Shown here one piece after another: positions 38,552-48,308 of a stretch of DNA of 48,308 bases. The stretch comes from Xanthobacteraceae bacterium (GTDB lineage Bacteria > Pseudomonadota > Alphaproteobacteria > Rhizobiales > Xanthobacteraceae). The position numbers and the translations under genes are program-made. The notes beneath the pieces were generated by a model. It did not search any database. It had not been told where the DNA came from and saw nothing but the letters and a program-made list of their open reading frames with translations. Positions within the stretch are counted from its first letter, which is position 1, and every line of letters begins with the position of its first letter. The stretch covers positions 1 through 48,308 of the forward strand of contig JARLIY010000140.1 in assembly GCA_031291475.1 (NCBI GenBank). The letters are read 5' to 3'.

Positions 38552-39325
38552 TTACGACCGGCTGACGACCTGCACGCGCGGACCGCTCGAGGCGATGCCG
38601 CCGCCGGCAACGATGTCGGTGAGTTTGATGCGGTCGTACTCGCCCCACACATTGCCGAGCCAGTGGCGCACATAGCCGCGCAGCACGAATGAATAATTGG
38701 CCGTCTCGCCCTTCGGGCCCTTGTTGGCGACGAAAGTGAGGAACGGCACCGAGGCGAGTTCAACCTGCTCGAAAGCCATCTCGTTGAGCTTCGGAACGCT
38801 GATCTCGACAGCGTCCTTGAACTTGCGGAAATACGCGGCATGGGTGGCCTGGTCCCACTCGAAGAAGTTGGTGTTGTTGATGAAGTTTTTGACCAGGAAA
38901 TAGCGGCCGTCGGCGGCGAAGGACGACATCTCTTCGATCTCGTTCAGCGAGGCGATGGACGAGCCGAGAATGTGGAAGACGGCGAAATTGAGCTGTCCCT
39001 TCTTCACCGCGTCGAGAAAGCCGATGTCGCGCAACGAGCGAAGCATCGGCGACAACAGTCCGGCGCGTACGTCGATCACCGTCACGTTCGCGTCGGCGGT
39101 CGACAACGTGTCGAAAATCCGCATCTGGTCCGCCACCGAAGTGGCGTCGACGATTTCGCTGATGTCGGGATGAAAGCGCCGGAGCGTGCCCTTGGGCGAC
39201 TCGGTATCGAATGCCCGCGTCGGCACGTGATGAGCGGTGAAGTAATCCAATAGCGTACGGGCGACAGTAGTCTTTCCCACGCCGCCCTTGTCCGCACCGA
39301 CGACGACCACTGTTGGCTTAGCCAT
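38552..39325 (-). CDS. ParA/MinD-like ATPase, unknown partner
   Basis: 257 aa. Deviant Walker A KGGVGKTT at residues 13-20 after MAKPTVVVVGAD, the signature of ParA/MinD/ArsA ATPases. VTVIDVRAGLLSP is the Walker B strand, although the usual ...D-x-P-P/G is missing. The protein has a long middle segment with FAVFHILGSSIASLNEI. No parB or parS-like sites lie nearby, so plasmid partitioning is unlikely; roles in positioning or flagellar/polar placement remain open. Co-transcribed with the downstream P-loop gene. Confidence 0.8.
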   Translation of the reverse strand: MAKPTVVVVGADKGGVGKTTVARTLLDYFTAHHVPTRAFDTESPKGTLRRFHPDISEIVDATSVADQMRIFDTLSTADANVTVIDVRAGLLSPMLRSLRDIGFLDAVKKGQLNFAVFHILGSSIASLNEIEEMSSFAADGRYFLVKNFINNTNFFEWDQATHAAYFRKFKDAVEISVPKLNEMAFEQVELASVPFLTFVANKGPKGETANYSFVLRGYVRHWLGNVWGEYDRIKLTDIVAGGGIASSGPRVQVVSRS

Positions 39326-39549
39326 GGCCGATCCCTCTTTGGCTCCGCGCCGCCGCGAGCCTTAGTGTGTCACCCCATTTCCGCAGAATGACTGCGGCCG
39401 AATCGAGCGTGTCACGCCAATTCTCCCGTTAACCGCTTCTATCACACCGCGCCCTGTTTGGAAGCCAAAAGGTACGCCGCCCGCGCGCGAAAATACGTTT
39501 TTCCGCTTTAGCGACAATCGGATATGGTTAATTGTGAAGGCTTTGCGGC

Positions 39550-40725
39550 TTAACGGTTATGCGGGCCCCACGGTCCCGCAGGCGGCCCGCTTGGCGACGC
39601 GGCGCGGCCATCGATTTCGGCGGACGAAGCTTCGTTCGCGCCATCTGCGGCGGGCGAACCCCACGGGCCTTCCGCCGGCGAATCCCAAGGGCCGGCGGCG
39701 GCCGGCGAAGCCTCGGGTGAATCGGTTGGCACCTCGCCTTCCGGCGGCAGCGCCAGCGGGCCGGGGTCGTGGCCGCCGGCAAACTTGATCAGTGCCGCGA
39801 CGCGGTTGTCCACGGTCGGGTGGGTATCGAACAATTCGCCAAAACCTTCGCGCGGGTTATCGACGCACAACTCCATCACCGCCGAAGTCGCTCCCGGCAA
39901 TTCGCCGCGGCCTTCGATCTTGCGCAAAGCCGAGATCATGGCGTCGGGATTCTTGGTCAGCTCCACCGAGCCGGCGTCGGCGAGGTATTCGCGCTGGCGC
40001 GACAGTGCCAGGCGGATAACGAACGACAGCAGATAGGCGACGACGATGAATCCGATGGCGATCAGGATGGCGAGCCCGGCGGCGCCGCCTTTGCGGTCGC
40101 CGGACGATCGCGAACCGCGGAAACCGCCATAGAACCAGAGCCGGAAGAACAATTCCGCGAAAAAGGAGATCGCGCCGGCGATGACGACGGCAATGACCAT
40201 CATGCGCACGTCGCCGTTGCGGATATGCGTCAGCTCATGGCCGAGCACCGATTCGAGCTCGGCGTCGTTGAGCCGATCAAGCAGCGCAGACGTGACCGTG
40301 ATCGAATACTGCCTGGGATTCATGCCGGTGGAGAAGGCGTTGAGCGCGTCGCTCTCCATCACCTTGAGTTTGGGCATGGTGATGCCGCGCGAGATGCAGA
40401 GGTTTTCCAGAATATTGTAAAGCCGCGGTTGTTCTTTGCGCGTGATCTCGCGGCCGCCGGTCACCGCGTCGATCATGTTCTGGTGGAAGAAATAGCCGAT
40501 GACCACCCACAAAGCCGTGCCGAGCGTCGCCACCGGCGCGGCGCGGATCAGGTCGTTCCAGGCGAGCTGCAACAGGGTATTGAGATCGGCATCGACCGAC
40601 AGCGCTTCCGCGGTCAGCGCGCCGGCATAGACGAGCAGGTAAACCAGAAAGAACAAGCCGACGAGGAGGGCGAGCGAGCGGCGCCGGTTGGATTGGATGT
40701 GGCTGTAAAGCCCGTATGCGGCCAT
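39550..40725 (-). CDS. M48 family metallopeptidase (HtpX-like membrane protease)
   Basis: 391 aa. Zinc motif HELTH at residues 163-167, with the third ligand in REYLADAGSVEL. Hydrophobic segments near residues 17-40, 65-82, 172-195 and 215-240 anchor it in the membrane. The last ~60 residues are Pro/Gly/Ser-rich and disordered. Such proteases degrade damaged membrane proteins. It is 30 bases after lemA on the same strand, a pairing common in proteobacteria. It is larger than E. coli HtpX (293 aa) by the tail and N-terminus. Confidence 0.92.
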   Translation of the reverse strand: MAAYGLYSHIQSNRRRSLALLVGLFFLVYLLVYAGALTAEALSVDADLNTLLQLAWNDLIRAAPVATLGTALWVVIGYFFHQNMIDAVTGGREITRKEQPRLYNILENLCISRGITMPKLKVMESDALNAFSTGMNPRQYSITVTSALLDRLNDAELESVLGHELTHIRNGDVRMMVIAVVIAGAISFFAELFFRLWFYGGFRGSRSSGDRKGGAAGLAILIAIGFIVVAYLLSFVIRLALSRQREYLADAGSVELTKNPDAMISALRKIEGRGELPGATSAVMELCVDNPREGFGELFDTHPTVDNRVAALIKFAGGHDPGPLALPPEGEVPTDSPEASPAAAGPWDSPAEGPWGSPAADGANEASSAEIDGRAASPSGPPAGPWGPHNR

Positions 40726-40755
40726 GGCTCTGACGCCACTCCGAAAATGGCTGCT

Positions 40756-41319
40756 CTAGAACTTGACCTGCGGCGCCTCGCCGACGGTCTTGCGCTCGTC
40801 GCCGAGATCGAAGAATTCCTTCGGCGCGAATCCGAACGCGGAGGCGAACAGGGCGGCGGGGAATCTCTGGATGCCGGTATTGTATTCCTGCACCGCGTTG
40901 TTGAAGAACCGTCGCGCTGCGGCGATCTTGTTCTCGATGTCGGCGAGCTCCGCCTGCAACTGCTGGAAATTGGTGCTGGCCTTAAGGTCGGGATAGGACT
41001 CCGCCAGAGCGAACAGCTGGCGCAACGCGCCCGAGAGCATGTTCTCGGCGGCGGCTCGCTGGGCCGGGCCTTGAGCGGCCACCGCGACGTTGCGCGCCTT
41101 GACCACTTCGTCGAGGGTGCCGCGCTCGTGCGCGGCATAGCCCTTAACCGTCTCGACCAGGTTGGGGATGAGGTCGTGCCGCTGCCGCAGCTGCACGTCC
41201 ACGTCGGCAAAGGCCCCATTGACCCGCTGCCGCATGGAGACGAGGCCGTTGTAGATCGCGATGACCCACAAAACCACCACAACGATGACTGCAAGGACGA
41301 TCAGAGTCGACGTGCTCAT
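40756..41319 (-). CDS. lemA: LemA family protein
   Basis: 187 aa. One N-terminal transmembrane segment (STLIVLAVIVVVVLWVIAIYN), then a long helical bundle: LVSMRQRVNGAFADVDVQLRQRHDLIPNLVETVKGYAAHE is the family signature, and NTGIQRFPAALFASAFGFAPKEFFD closes it. Function is unclear; it is typically linked with M48 proteases, as here. The gene is divergent from the small membrane protein at 41457. Confidence 0.94.
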   Translation of the reverse strand: MSTSTLIVLAVIVVVVLWVIAIYNGLVSMRQRVNGAFADVDVQLRQRHDLIPNLVETVKGYAAHERGTLDEVVKARNVAVAAQGPAQRAAAENMLSGALRQLFALAESYPDLKASTNFQQLQAELADIENKIAAARRFFNNAVQEYNTGIQRFPAALFASAFGFAPKEFFDLGDERKTVGEAPQVKF

Positions 41320-41456
41320 CGGCGATTCCTCCGGCAGCGGTTCAAGCTGCGCTCTAGATAGGATGATTCATCGCCGGCGTTAAGGTTAGCCAGCGATGAA
41401 TATCGCGTGGCGCCCGTTTGTCGGTTAGGAAAGACCAGGCAAAAAGGGTACGCGTC

Positions 41457-41810
41457 ATGTCGAAGCATCATCTCGGTTTTCTGCCCTCCAATGGCGCGGA
41501 GGCTCCTACCGTCCCTGGCGATATTCTCGAGCCCGAGGCCGGGCAGGTGATGACGCAGCCGAGCCTGGATGTTTCCGGCCCGGTGGCGGCCGCCGACCGC
41601 GCCCAGCTCGCGCGGGAAATCGCCGCGATCGAGCGCGCGTCGGCCGCGTTGCGCCGAGCCGAGCCGGCTCTGGAATCCTGGACCGACGCGCCGCCGGCGA
41701 CGGCGATGCAGAAGCCCCGCCCGGTGTGGTTACTCATCGGCGTGCTGTGGCTGTCCACCGCGCTGGTCACGATCGGCGCGGTTTTCGCCATCTCCGCGCT
41801 CGTTGGCTAA
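41457..41810 (+). CDS. Small C-tail-anchored membrane protein, unknown function
   Basis: 117 aa; AAGGG 8 bases before the ATG at 41457. A hydrophilic N-terminal region with a helix (VAAADRAQLAREIAAIERASAALRRAEPALESW) leads to one C-terminal transmembrane segment (PVWLLIGVLWLSTALVTIGAVFAISALVG). No family recognised. The gene is closed by a very good intrinsic terminator, so it is likely transcribed alone. Confidence 0.7.
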   Translation: MSKHHLGFLPSNGAEAPTVPGDILEPEAGQVMTQPSLDVSGPVAAADRAQLAREIAAIERASAALRRAEPALESWTDAPPATAMQKPRPVWLLIGVLWLSTALVTIGAVFAISALVG

Positions 41811-41836
41811 CAGCACAAAATCCTAAAGCAGGCGTC

Positions 41837-41870
41837 ATGGCCGGGCATGTGTCCCGGCCATTTTCATTTT
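41837..41870 (+). terminator. Intrinsic (Rho-independent) terminator
   Basis: ATGGCCGGG (41837-41845) pairs perfectly with CCCGGCCAT (41853-41861) around a 7-base loop and is followed by TTTCATTTT. It ends the gene at 41457-41810. It does not read as a terminator on the opposite strand. Confidence 0.9.
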
Positions 41871-41926
41871 AGGATGGGGCTCTCTTTGCAGAACGGCGAG
41901 GCCGCGCTTACGACGATTGGCTTCGC

Positions 41927-43396
<1,470 letters not shown>

Positions 43397-43595
43397 CAAC
43401 ACGTCGGGCCCGGTCTTTCCTGCGACGCCTTCTCCACCGCTGACCCGGATTGAGACAGCGCAAGGGTTGCAGCGGGAATGTCGCCAAAACCATGCCAGCG
43501 CCGACGCGCACGCTTCCACGGGCCGAATCCGCCCTGTAAGACGGTGTTAATCTTAACGGGCCGACGTCGGATCGGCCGCCGCGGGAGGAAAATCA

Positions 43596-44579
43596 ATGCA
43601 AGGCAAGATCGCGCTCGAGGAACACATCGCTATTGCGGAAACCGCGACCAATTTCGGAACCCCTTTTCCCGACCGGGTCTGGCAGGAGCTGAAGGGCCGC
43701 TTAACCGACGTGCATGACCGGCGGCTGTCGCTCATGGACGAGTACGGCATCGAGATGATGCTGTTGTCCCTTAACGCGCCGGCGGTTCAGGCGATTCCCG
43801 ATCCGGCACAGGCCGAACAGATCGCGCGCAAGGCGAACGATTTTCTCGCCGAACAAGTGCGCAAGCGGCCGGACCGCTTTCAGGCGCTCGCGGCGCTGCC
43901 GATGCAGGATCCGGCCCGCGCGGCGCGCGAATTGGAACGGTGCGTCAAGGAACTCGGCTTTCGCGGCGCGCTGGTTAACGGCTTTTCACAGGTCGGGAAC
44001 GCGGAGACGGCGGTTTACTACGACCTGCCGCAATACCGGCCGTTCTGGGCGGCGGTCGAGCGTCTCGACGTGCCGTTTTATCTGCATCCGCGCAATCCGC
44101 TGCCGCGCGATGCCAAAATCTACGAAGGCCATTCCTGGCTGCTCGGCCCGGTTTGGGCCTTCGGCCAGGAAACGGCCGTGCATGCGCTACGCCTGATGGG
44201 CTCCGGCCTGTTCGACGCGCATCCGCGACTTTCGATCGTCATCGGCCACTTGGGCGAGAACCTACCCTACGCGATGTGGCGTATCGACAACGCCAATGGG
44301 TGGGTCGAGCAACGCAACGATTATCCGGCCAAGAAGACGATGCGCGACTACTTCACCGCCAACTTCCACATCACGACGTCGGGCAATTTCAATACGCCGG
44401 CTTTGCTTGAAGCCATGCAGGTGCTTGGTGCTGACCGCATCATGTTCTCCGTTGACTGGCCGTTCGAGAATGTCGACCACGCGGCCAAATGGTTCGACGC
44501 CTGCGAGATCAGCGAGAACGACCGCCATAAAATCGGCCGCATCAATGCGCGCCGGCTGTTCAAATTAGGAAACGATTAA
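43596..44579 (+). CDS. Gamma-resorcylate (2,6-dihydroxybenzoate) decarboxylase
   Basis: Amidohydrolase-fold, metal-dependent decarboxylase converting 2,6-dihydroxybenzoate to resorcinol (and the reverse). 327 aa, the length of the Rhizobium enzyme. E8 and H10 (ALEEHIAI), H164 (LHPRNPLP), H218 (GHLGENLP) and D287 (SVDWPFENVDHA) fall at the numbers known for that enzyme's metal ligands and catalytic residues. LSLNAPAVQAIPD is also family-specific. No resorcinol hydroxylase or transport gene is next to it. GGGAGG lies just before the ATG. It could be a close relative with another o-hydroxybenzoate substrate. Confidence 0.88.
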   Translation: MQGKIALEEHIAIAETATNFGTPFPDRVWQELKGRLTDVHDRRLSLMDEYGIEMMLLSLNAPAVQAIPDPAQAEQIARKANDFLAEQVRKRPDRFQALAALPMQDPARAARELERCVKELGFRGALVNGFSQVGNAETAVYYDLPQYRPFWAAVERLDVPFYLHPRNPLPRDAKIYEGHSWLLGPVWAFGQETAVHALRLMGSGLFDAHPRLSIVIGHLGENLPYAMWRIDNANGWVEQRNDYPAKKTMRDYFTANFHITTSGNFNTPALLEAMQVLGADRIMFSVDWPFENVDHAAKWFDACEISENDRHKIGRINARRLFKLGND

Positions 44580-44595
44580 GCGAGCGGGCGGGGAC

Positions 44596-44610
44596 TTAAC
44601 GCGCATTTAA
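44596..44610. promoter_or_regulatory. Perfect CtrA-type box
   Basis: TTAACGCGCATTTAA, i.e. TTAA-N7-TTAA with a C after the second half, the target of the cell-cycle regulator CtrA. It lies 17 bases after the decarboxylase stop and 214 bases before the start of the GNAT gene, in the only promoter region of the GNAT/FAD operon. Confidence 0.6.
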
Positions 44611-44823
44611 CGCTCGGACATTGTTGCGAGCGAAGTGCGGCGTTGCCGATCGCTAAAATTCTAGCAAACTCGATGAGAAATTGGCGATACGCGGCCGCTA
44701 TTCTGGCCTCGTCTTTGGATGGGGTTGGGATGCGCTCGCGGGTCTGACGACAGGCCGAGCCGCCGGGCGTTTGCCGCTCTATGCCGGGGACCGCTTTCGA
44801 TCATCGAGGTGAGGAACGCCCGC

Positions 44824-46167
44824 GTGGGACAGCTTGCCATCCTTCCCAAGCCTGACGCCTTTGCCCTGTCGGACGCCGCGGATTTGGCCGCGCGGCCCGG
44901 CGCCGATCGTCCGGGTGCAGGTGAACGCCGTTTGGGACGGCAGGTTTACGTTGAAATTTTGCGCGGCAAGCCATCGGCGGAATTCGACGAGGACTGGCGC
45001 GATCTTCTCGGCCGTGCCGATGAGCCGAATGTTTTTATGCAGCCGCGCGTTCTGCGAGCGGCTGCGGCGTACCGTCGAATTGTCGCGCTGCTCGCCTGGG
45101 AACCACGGGACCAGGGACGGCGGCTTTCCGGCTTCTGGGCCTTTGCGATCGGCACGCCGAATCTTTCGATGCTTCCCATCACCGCAGTCTGCGCGCCGGC
45201 CACACAACACGTTTACTTGTCGGCGCCGGTGATCGATCGCGACCATCTGGAAACCATCCTGCATGCGATGCTGGATGCGATCGCAGGGGCACCCGATCTG
45301 CCGAAAGTCGTCGCGCTCGAGAGCATGAGCGGCTCGGGGCCGACCCACGATGCGCTGATGTGCGTGCTGGCGCAGCGCCGCAGCCGATTTTGCCGTTTGG
45401 ATACTAAAAATCGGCCGGTGCTGATGCCAGCCTCCGACACCGGAGGTTATTTGGAAAAGGCGCTTTCAAGTTCGAGCCGCAAGAAGTTGCGGCAGCATCG
45501 GCGACGGCTGGGCGAGAAGGGCCGGCTGGAAACAACGGTTGCCCGCTCGGGCGCGGATGTGCGACGCGCCTTCGAAATTTTTCTGGCGCTCGAGTTGAAG
45601 GGTTGGAAGGGCCGTCGCGGCACGGCACTGTTGAGCGATGCGCGCGAAGCCGCTTTTGCCCGCAAGATGGTAGCCGCACTTGCCCAAGCGGGCGATGTCT
45701 CGATCCATGCGCTCGAACTCGACGGACGCCCCGTCAGCATGCAGGTCGTGCTGCGCGCCGGACCTGCCGCCTTCACGTGGAAGACGGCTTATGACGAGGC
45801 GCTGAGCGGTTTCTCGCCGGGCATGTTGCTGTTCGAGGATTACAGCAAGGCTTTTCTGGCGGACCCGGGCATCGTTTTTGCCGATTCCTGCGCCTACGAC
45901 GACAGCGGATACATGGCGGCGTGGACTGAACGCAAACGTGTGATCGATCTGTGGATCGATGTGCGGCGCGGCGGATCCGGCATGTTCTCGGCAATTGCGC
46001 GTTTGCAAAAGGCCTACCTGCCGCTTCGGGAGAGGGCCAAAAAGGCTTATCTGGCTTCGGCAACCATGCTCACGCGGCTGCGCCCCGGAGCGGTGCCTGG
46101 ACAAACGATCTCGAAACGCGGCGAAGACGCCCGGTCACTGGCCGGCGGTTTCGCGCGAGCTGTTTGA
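44824..46167 (+). CDS. GNAT-fold acyltransferase (BioF2/CelD-like, Acetyltransf_6)
   Basis: 447 aa from the GTG at 44824, with GAGG 10 bases upstream. The C-terminal half shows the Acetyltransf_6 pattern: SSSSRKKLRQHRRRLGEKG, FEIFLALELKGWKGRRGTAL, MVAALAQAGDVSIHALELDGRPVSMQVVLR and AYDEALSGFSPGMLLFEDYSKAFL. Proteins of this kind acylate cellulose or other exopolysaccharides (CelD) or act in lipid/peptide modification. It is followed after 8 bases by an FAD-dependent oxidoreductase. Starting at 44812 (GTG) is an alternative. Position after an EPS transferase hints at a polysaccharide role. Confidence 0.8.
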   Translation: MGQLAILPKPDAFALSDAADLAARPGADRPGAGERRLGRQVYVEILRGKPSAEFDEDWRDLLGRADEPNVFMQPRVLRAAAAYRRIVALLAWEPRDQGRRLSGFWAFAIGTPNLSMLPITAVCAPATQHVYLSAPVIDRDHLETILHAMLDAIAGAPDLPKVVALESMSGSGPTHDALMCVLAQRRSRFCRLDTKNRPVLMPASDTGGYLEKALSSSSRKKLRQHRRRLGEKGRLETTVARSGADVRRAFEIFLALELKGWKGRRGTALLSDAREAAFARKMVAALAQAGDVSIHALELDGRPVSMQVVLRAGPAAFTWKTAYDEALSGFSPGMLLFEDYSKAFLADPGIVFADSCAYDDSGYMAAWTERKRVIDLWIDVRRGGSGMFSAIARLQKAYLPLRERAKKAYLASATMLTRLRPGAVPGQTISKRGEDARSLAGGFARAV

Positions 46168-46175
46168 GGACGGCG

Positions 46176-47369
46176 ATGCACACGACGGATGTCGCCATTG
46201 TCGGAGGAGGCCTCGGCGGATCGCTGGCGGCCGCGGTGCTCGGACGCGCCGGGGTCAACTGCGCGCTGGTCGATCCGCGCGAAACCTACCCGGAGGATTT
46301 CCGTTGCGAGAAGCTGGACGGACCGCAGACCGCCATCCTGCAAAAGACCGGGCTCGCCGACGCCGTCCGCCGGGCCTCGACTTTTGACGGTGCCTGCTGG
46401 ATCGCCCGTTTGGGCCGCGTGATCGAGAAAAAGCCGGGCGACCAGCTGGGCATCTTCTACGCCGACCTGGTGAACACTATCCGCCGTGAAATTCCCGCGA
46501 GCGTGCCCTTTATCCGGGCGAAGGCGCAGTCGATTGTCCCCGGTGCGGAGCGTCAGGCCATAACGCTCGTCGGTGGCGAGCGCATCGATGCGCGCCTCGT
46601 CGTCCTGGCCAACGGTCTAAGCGTTTCGGTGCGCGACTCGCTCCGCCTGAAGCGCGAGATCGTGAGCCGCCGTCATTCGGTCGCGATCGGCTTCACTATC
46701 AAACCGAGCGCGGGGCGTCAGTTCAGCTTTCCGGCGCTCACCTATTATCCTGAATGGCCCACCGCTAAAGCAGCGCTGCTGACGCTGTTTCCGATCGGCG
46801 CGGCGATGCGGGCGAATCTGTTCGTCTATCGCGAGTTCGAGGATCCTTGGCTGCAGCAAATGCGAACGGACCCGCTGGGGACGTTGTTTGCGCTGATGCC
46901 CAACTTGCGCCCGCTCCTCGGCGATTTCTCCGTGGAAGGGCGCGTCGAGATCCGTCCGATCGATCTTTACGTCACCCACGGCCACCGGCAGCCCGGCGTG
47001 GTGCTTATCGGAGATGCGTTTGCGACCTCGTGTCCGGCAGCGGGCACGGGCGCGCTCAAGGTGCTGACCGACGTTGAGCGCTTGTGCAATCATCACGTAC
47101 CGCAGTGGCTGCAAACGCCCGGCATGGCGGAAGCCAAGATCGCGGCGTTCTACGGCGATCCGGTCAAGCAAGCCTGCGACGATTTCGCCGCCAGGAAAGC
47201 GGTTTGTCTTAAGGCATTCAGCCTCGACGCAACGCTCGCCGGCCACGCGTACCGTCTGGTCAGGTTCGTCGGGCAGGTAGGGCGGGGCGCGCTACGGGCA
47301 GCGCGCCGATCTGCCGCCGGTGCGGTCGCCGCACAGGGCGTCGAAAACGCCCTTGCCGGTTCGCAATAA
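46176..47369 (+). CDS. FAD-dependent oxidoreductase (PHBH-like fold)
   Basis: 397 aa; GAGGA 6 bases before the ATG. The N-terminal dinucleotide-binding motif is IVGGGLGGSLAAAVLGRAG, and the second FAD motif is VVLIGDAFATSCPAAGTGALKVLTDVERL, as in p-hydroxybenzoate-hydroxylase-type enzymes and geranylgeranyl reductases. Residues 60-170 form the variable substrate domain. Substrate unknown. The gene overlaps nothing but is tightly linked to the GNAT gene, so both may serve one modification pathway. Confidence 0.85.
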   Translation: MHTTDVAIVGGGLGGSLAAAVLGRAGVNCALVDPRETYPEDFRCEKLDGPQTAILQKTGLADAVRRASTFDGACWIARLGRVIEKKPGDQLGIFYADLVNTIRREIPASVPFIRAKAQSIVPGAERQAITLVGGERIDARLVVLANGLSVSVRDSLRLKREIVSRRHSVAIGFTIKPSAGRQFSFPALTYYPEWPTAKAALLTLFPIGAAMRANLFVYREFEDPWLQQMRTDPLGTLFALMPNLRPLLGDFSVEGRVEIRPIDLYVTHGHRQPGVVLIGDAFATSCPAAGTGALKVLTDVERLCNHHVPQWLQTPGMAEAKIAAFYGDPVKQACDDFAARKAVCLKAFSLDATLAGHAYRLVRFVGQVGRGALRAARRSAAGAVAAQGVENALAGSQ

Positions 47370-47407
47370 ACAGTCAGTCGATCATCAACGCGATAGGTGC
47401 GCGCGCT

Positions 47408-48308
47408 TTAGCTCGCCTCGCGCATCTTTACCGCGCCTTCGAGATCCACCGAAACGAGCTGCGAAACCCCGCGCTCGGCCATGGTGACGCCGTAGAGGCG
47501 GTTCATGCGCGCCATGGTGATCGGATTGTGGGTGATGATGACGAAGCGGGTATCGGTCGAGCGCGTCATCTCGTCGAGCAGGTCGCAGAAGCGTTCGACG
47601 TTGTAATCGTCGAGCGGCGCATCGACTTCGTCGAGGACGCAGATCGGCGCCGGATTGGTGAGAAACACGGCGAAGATGAGCGCCAGCGCTGTGAGCGCCT
47701 GCTCGCCGCCGGAGAGAAGCGACAGCGTCACCTGCTTCTTGCCCGGCGGCTTGGCCATGATCTCGAGCCCGGCTTCGAGCGGGTCGTCGCTTTCGATCAG
47801 CTGCAGCTTGGCATTGCCGCCGCCGAACAGCTCGGTGAAGAGCTTCTGGAAATTGGTATTGACTGTGGCGAAAGAGGCCAGGAGCCGCTCGCGCGCCTCG
47901 TGGTTGAGGTTGTGAATGCCTTGCCGCAGCCGCCTGATCGCCTCGTTGAGGTCGTCGCGCTCGGCGGTGAGCTTGGCGTGCTGCGCCTCGACTTCGTGGA
48001 GTTCCTGCTCGGCGAGCAAATTGACCGAGCCCAGACGTTCGCGCTCGCGGCGGATGCGATCGAGTCTGGCCTCGACTTCGGCGATCTGCGGCAGCTCCGC
48101 GTCTTCCTTGAGCTCGGCGACTTCCGCGGCTCCTGCCGGCTCCACGTCGAGGAAGTCGTGGATTTCATGCTCGACGTCGGTGAGGCGGCGCTTGGCGCCG
48201 TCGAGGCGTTCCTCGGCGCGCGCGGCTTCGGCGCGCGCTTCGCCGACCGCTTCGAGCGCGGCGCGCGCGGCCTTGTCGGCCGCGCTCAGTTCGGCCTCGG
48301 CCTCGGCC
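47408..48308 (-). CDS. smc: Chromosome segregation protein SMC, C-terminal part (partial)
   Basis: Runs off the right edge. The visible ~300 residues contain the end of the second coiled coil ([28 protein letters not shown]), the ABC signature [14 protein letters not shown], the Walker [20 protein letters not shown] and the switch [23 protein letters not shown] with ScpA and ScpB condenses and aligns sister chromosomes. The upstream coding part is outside the window. A frame starting at 48145 is internal, not the true start. Confidence 0.96.
   Translation of the reverse strand, partial: AEAEAELSAADKAARAALEAVGEARAEAARAEERLDGAKRRLTDVEHEIHDFLDVEPAGAAEVAELKEDAELPQIAEVEARLDRIRRERERLGSVNLLAEQELHEVEAQHAKLTAERDDLNEAIRRLRQGIHNLNHEARERLLASFATVNTNFQKLFTELFGGGNAKLQLIESDDPLEAGLEIMAKPPGKKQVTLSLLSGGEQALTALALIFAVFLTNPAPICVLDEVDAPLDDYNVERFCDLLDEMTRSTDTRFVIITHNPITMARMNRLYGVTMAERGVSQLVSVDLEGAVKMREAS

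Noticed and set aside
43545..43560. TTAA-TC-TTAAC as a CtrA site
   Set aside because: Half-site spacing is 2 bases, not 7.

Overview
The window is GC-rich alphaproteobacterial chromosome, most likely from Hyphomicrobiales (Rhizobiales) near the Nitrobacteraceae/Xanthobacteraceae. This rests on gene families and order: rplY-pth-ychF, TIGR02300 (FYDLN) next to tRNA-Ala, the aroA/cmk-rpsA-sppA-ihfB-lapA-trpFBA string, cytochrome bc1 genes beside apt, and DUF1236 and DUF4282 proteins. No rRNA, CRISPR array, insertion sequence or phage gene was seen. Most of the window is dense housekeeping sequence with short accessory insertions.

Layout. 1-2.1 kb: end of rplY, pth, a small RHH-like ORF, ychF. 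2.1-5.7 kb: small membrane and exported proteins (DUF4282, DUF1236-like), one behind a good general-stress (EcfG) promoter match. 5.8-7.7 kb: a MetE-C-like enzyme, tRNA-Ala(GGC), TIGR02300. 7.8-19.7 kb: aroA, then a minus-strand lipid block (DUF374 acyltransferase, ACP, ketoacyl-ACP synthase, DUF6629) separating aroA from cmk, then rpsA, sppA, ihfB, lapA, trpF, trpB, trpA. 19.9-23.3 kb: a GYD protein and an overlapping hsp20-lon pair. 23.3-30.1 kb: catabolic and redox genes (exported isochorismatase-fold protein, cyclase-family hydrolase, LLM flavin enzyme, orphan TRAP binding protein), hemF and a Tat-exported PhoD. 30.1-34.3 kb: a broken nuclease-like gene, trmL, unfused cytochrome b and c1 genes without a Rieske gene, apt. 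34.7-37.8 kb: a FIST sensor and a PAS-GGDEF-EAL gene, both disrupted. 37.8-41.8 kb: two ParA/MinD-like ATPases, an M48 protease with LemA, a small membrane protein with a clear terminator. 41.9-48.3 kb: an exopolysaccharide-initiating sugar transferase, a gamma-resorcylate decarboxylase, a GNAT/FAD operon behind a perfect CtrA box, and the C-terminal part of smc.

The most notable signals are: (1) the DUF374-ACP-KAS block, a possible dedicated acylation system; (2) four damaged genes with legible lesions (two 1-base losses, a 5-bp tandem duplication, an in-frame TAG), two of them in one c-di-GMP signalling module; (3) a two-copy family of multi-hairpin intergenic repeats and two other long inverted repeats; (4) candidate EcfG, CtrA and FixK/FNR sites; (5) the missing Rieske gene. 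All functional calls are by recognition of motifs and families in the translated sequence; no database search was run.
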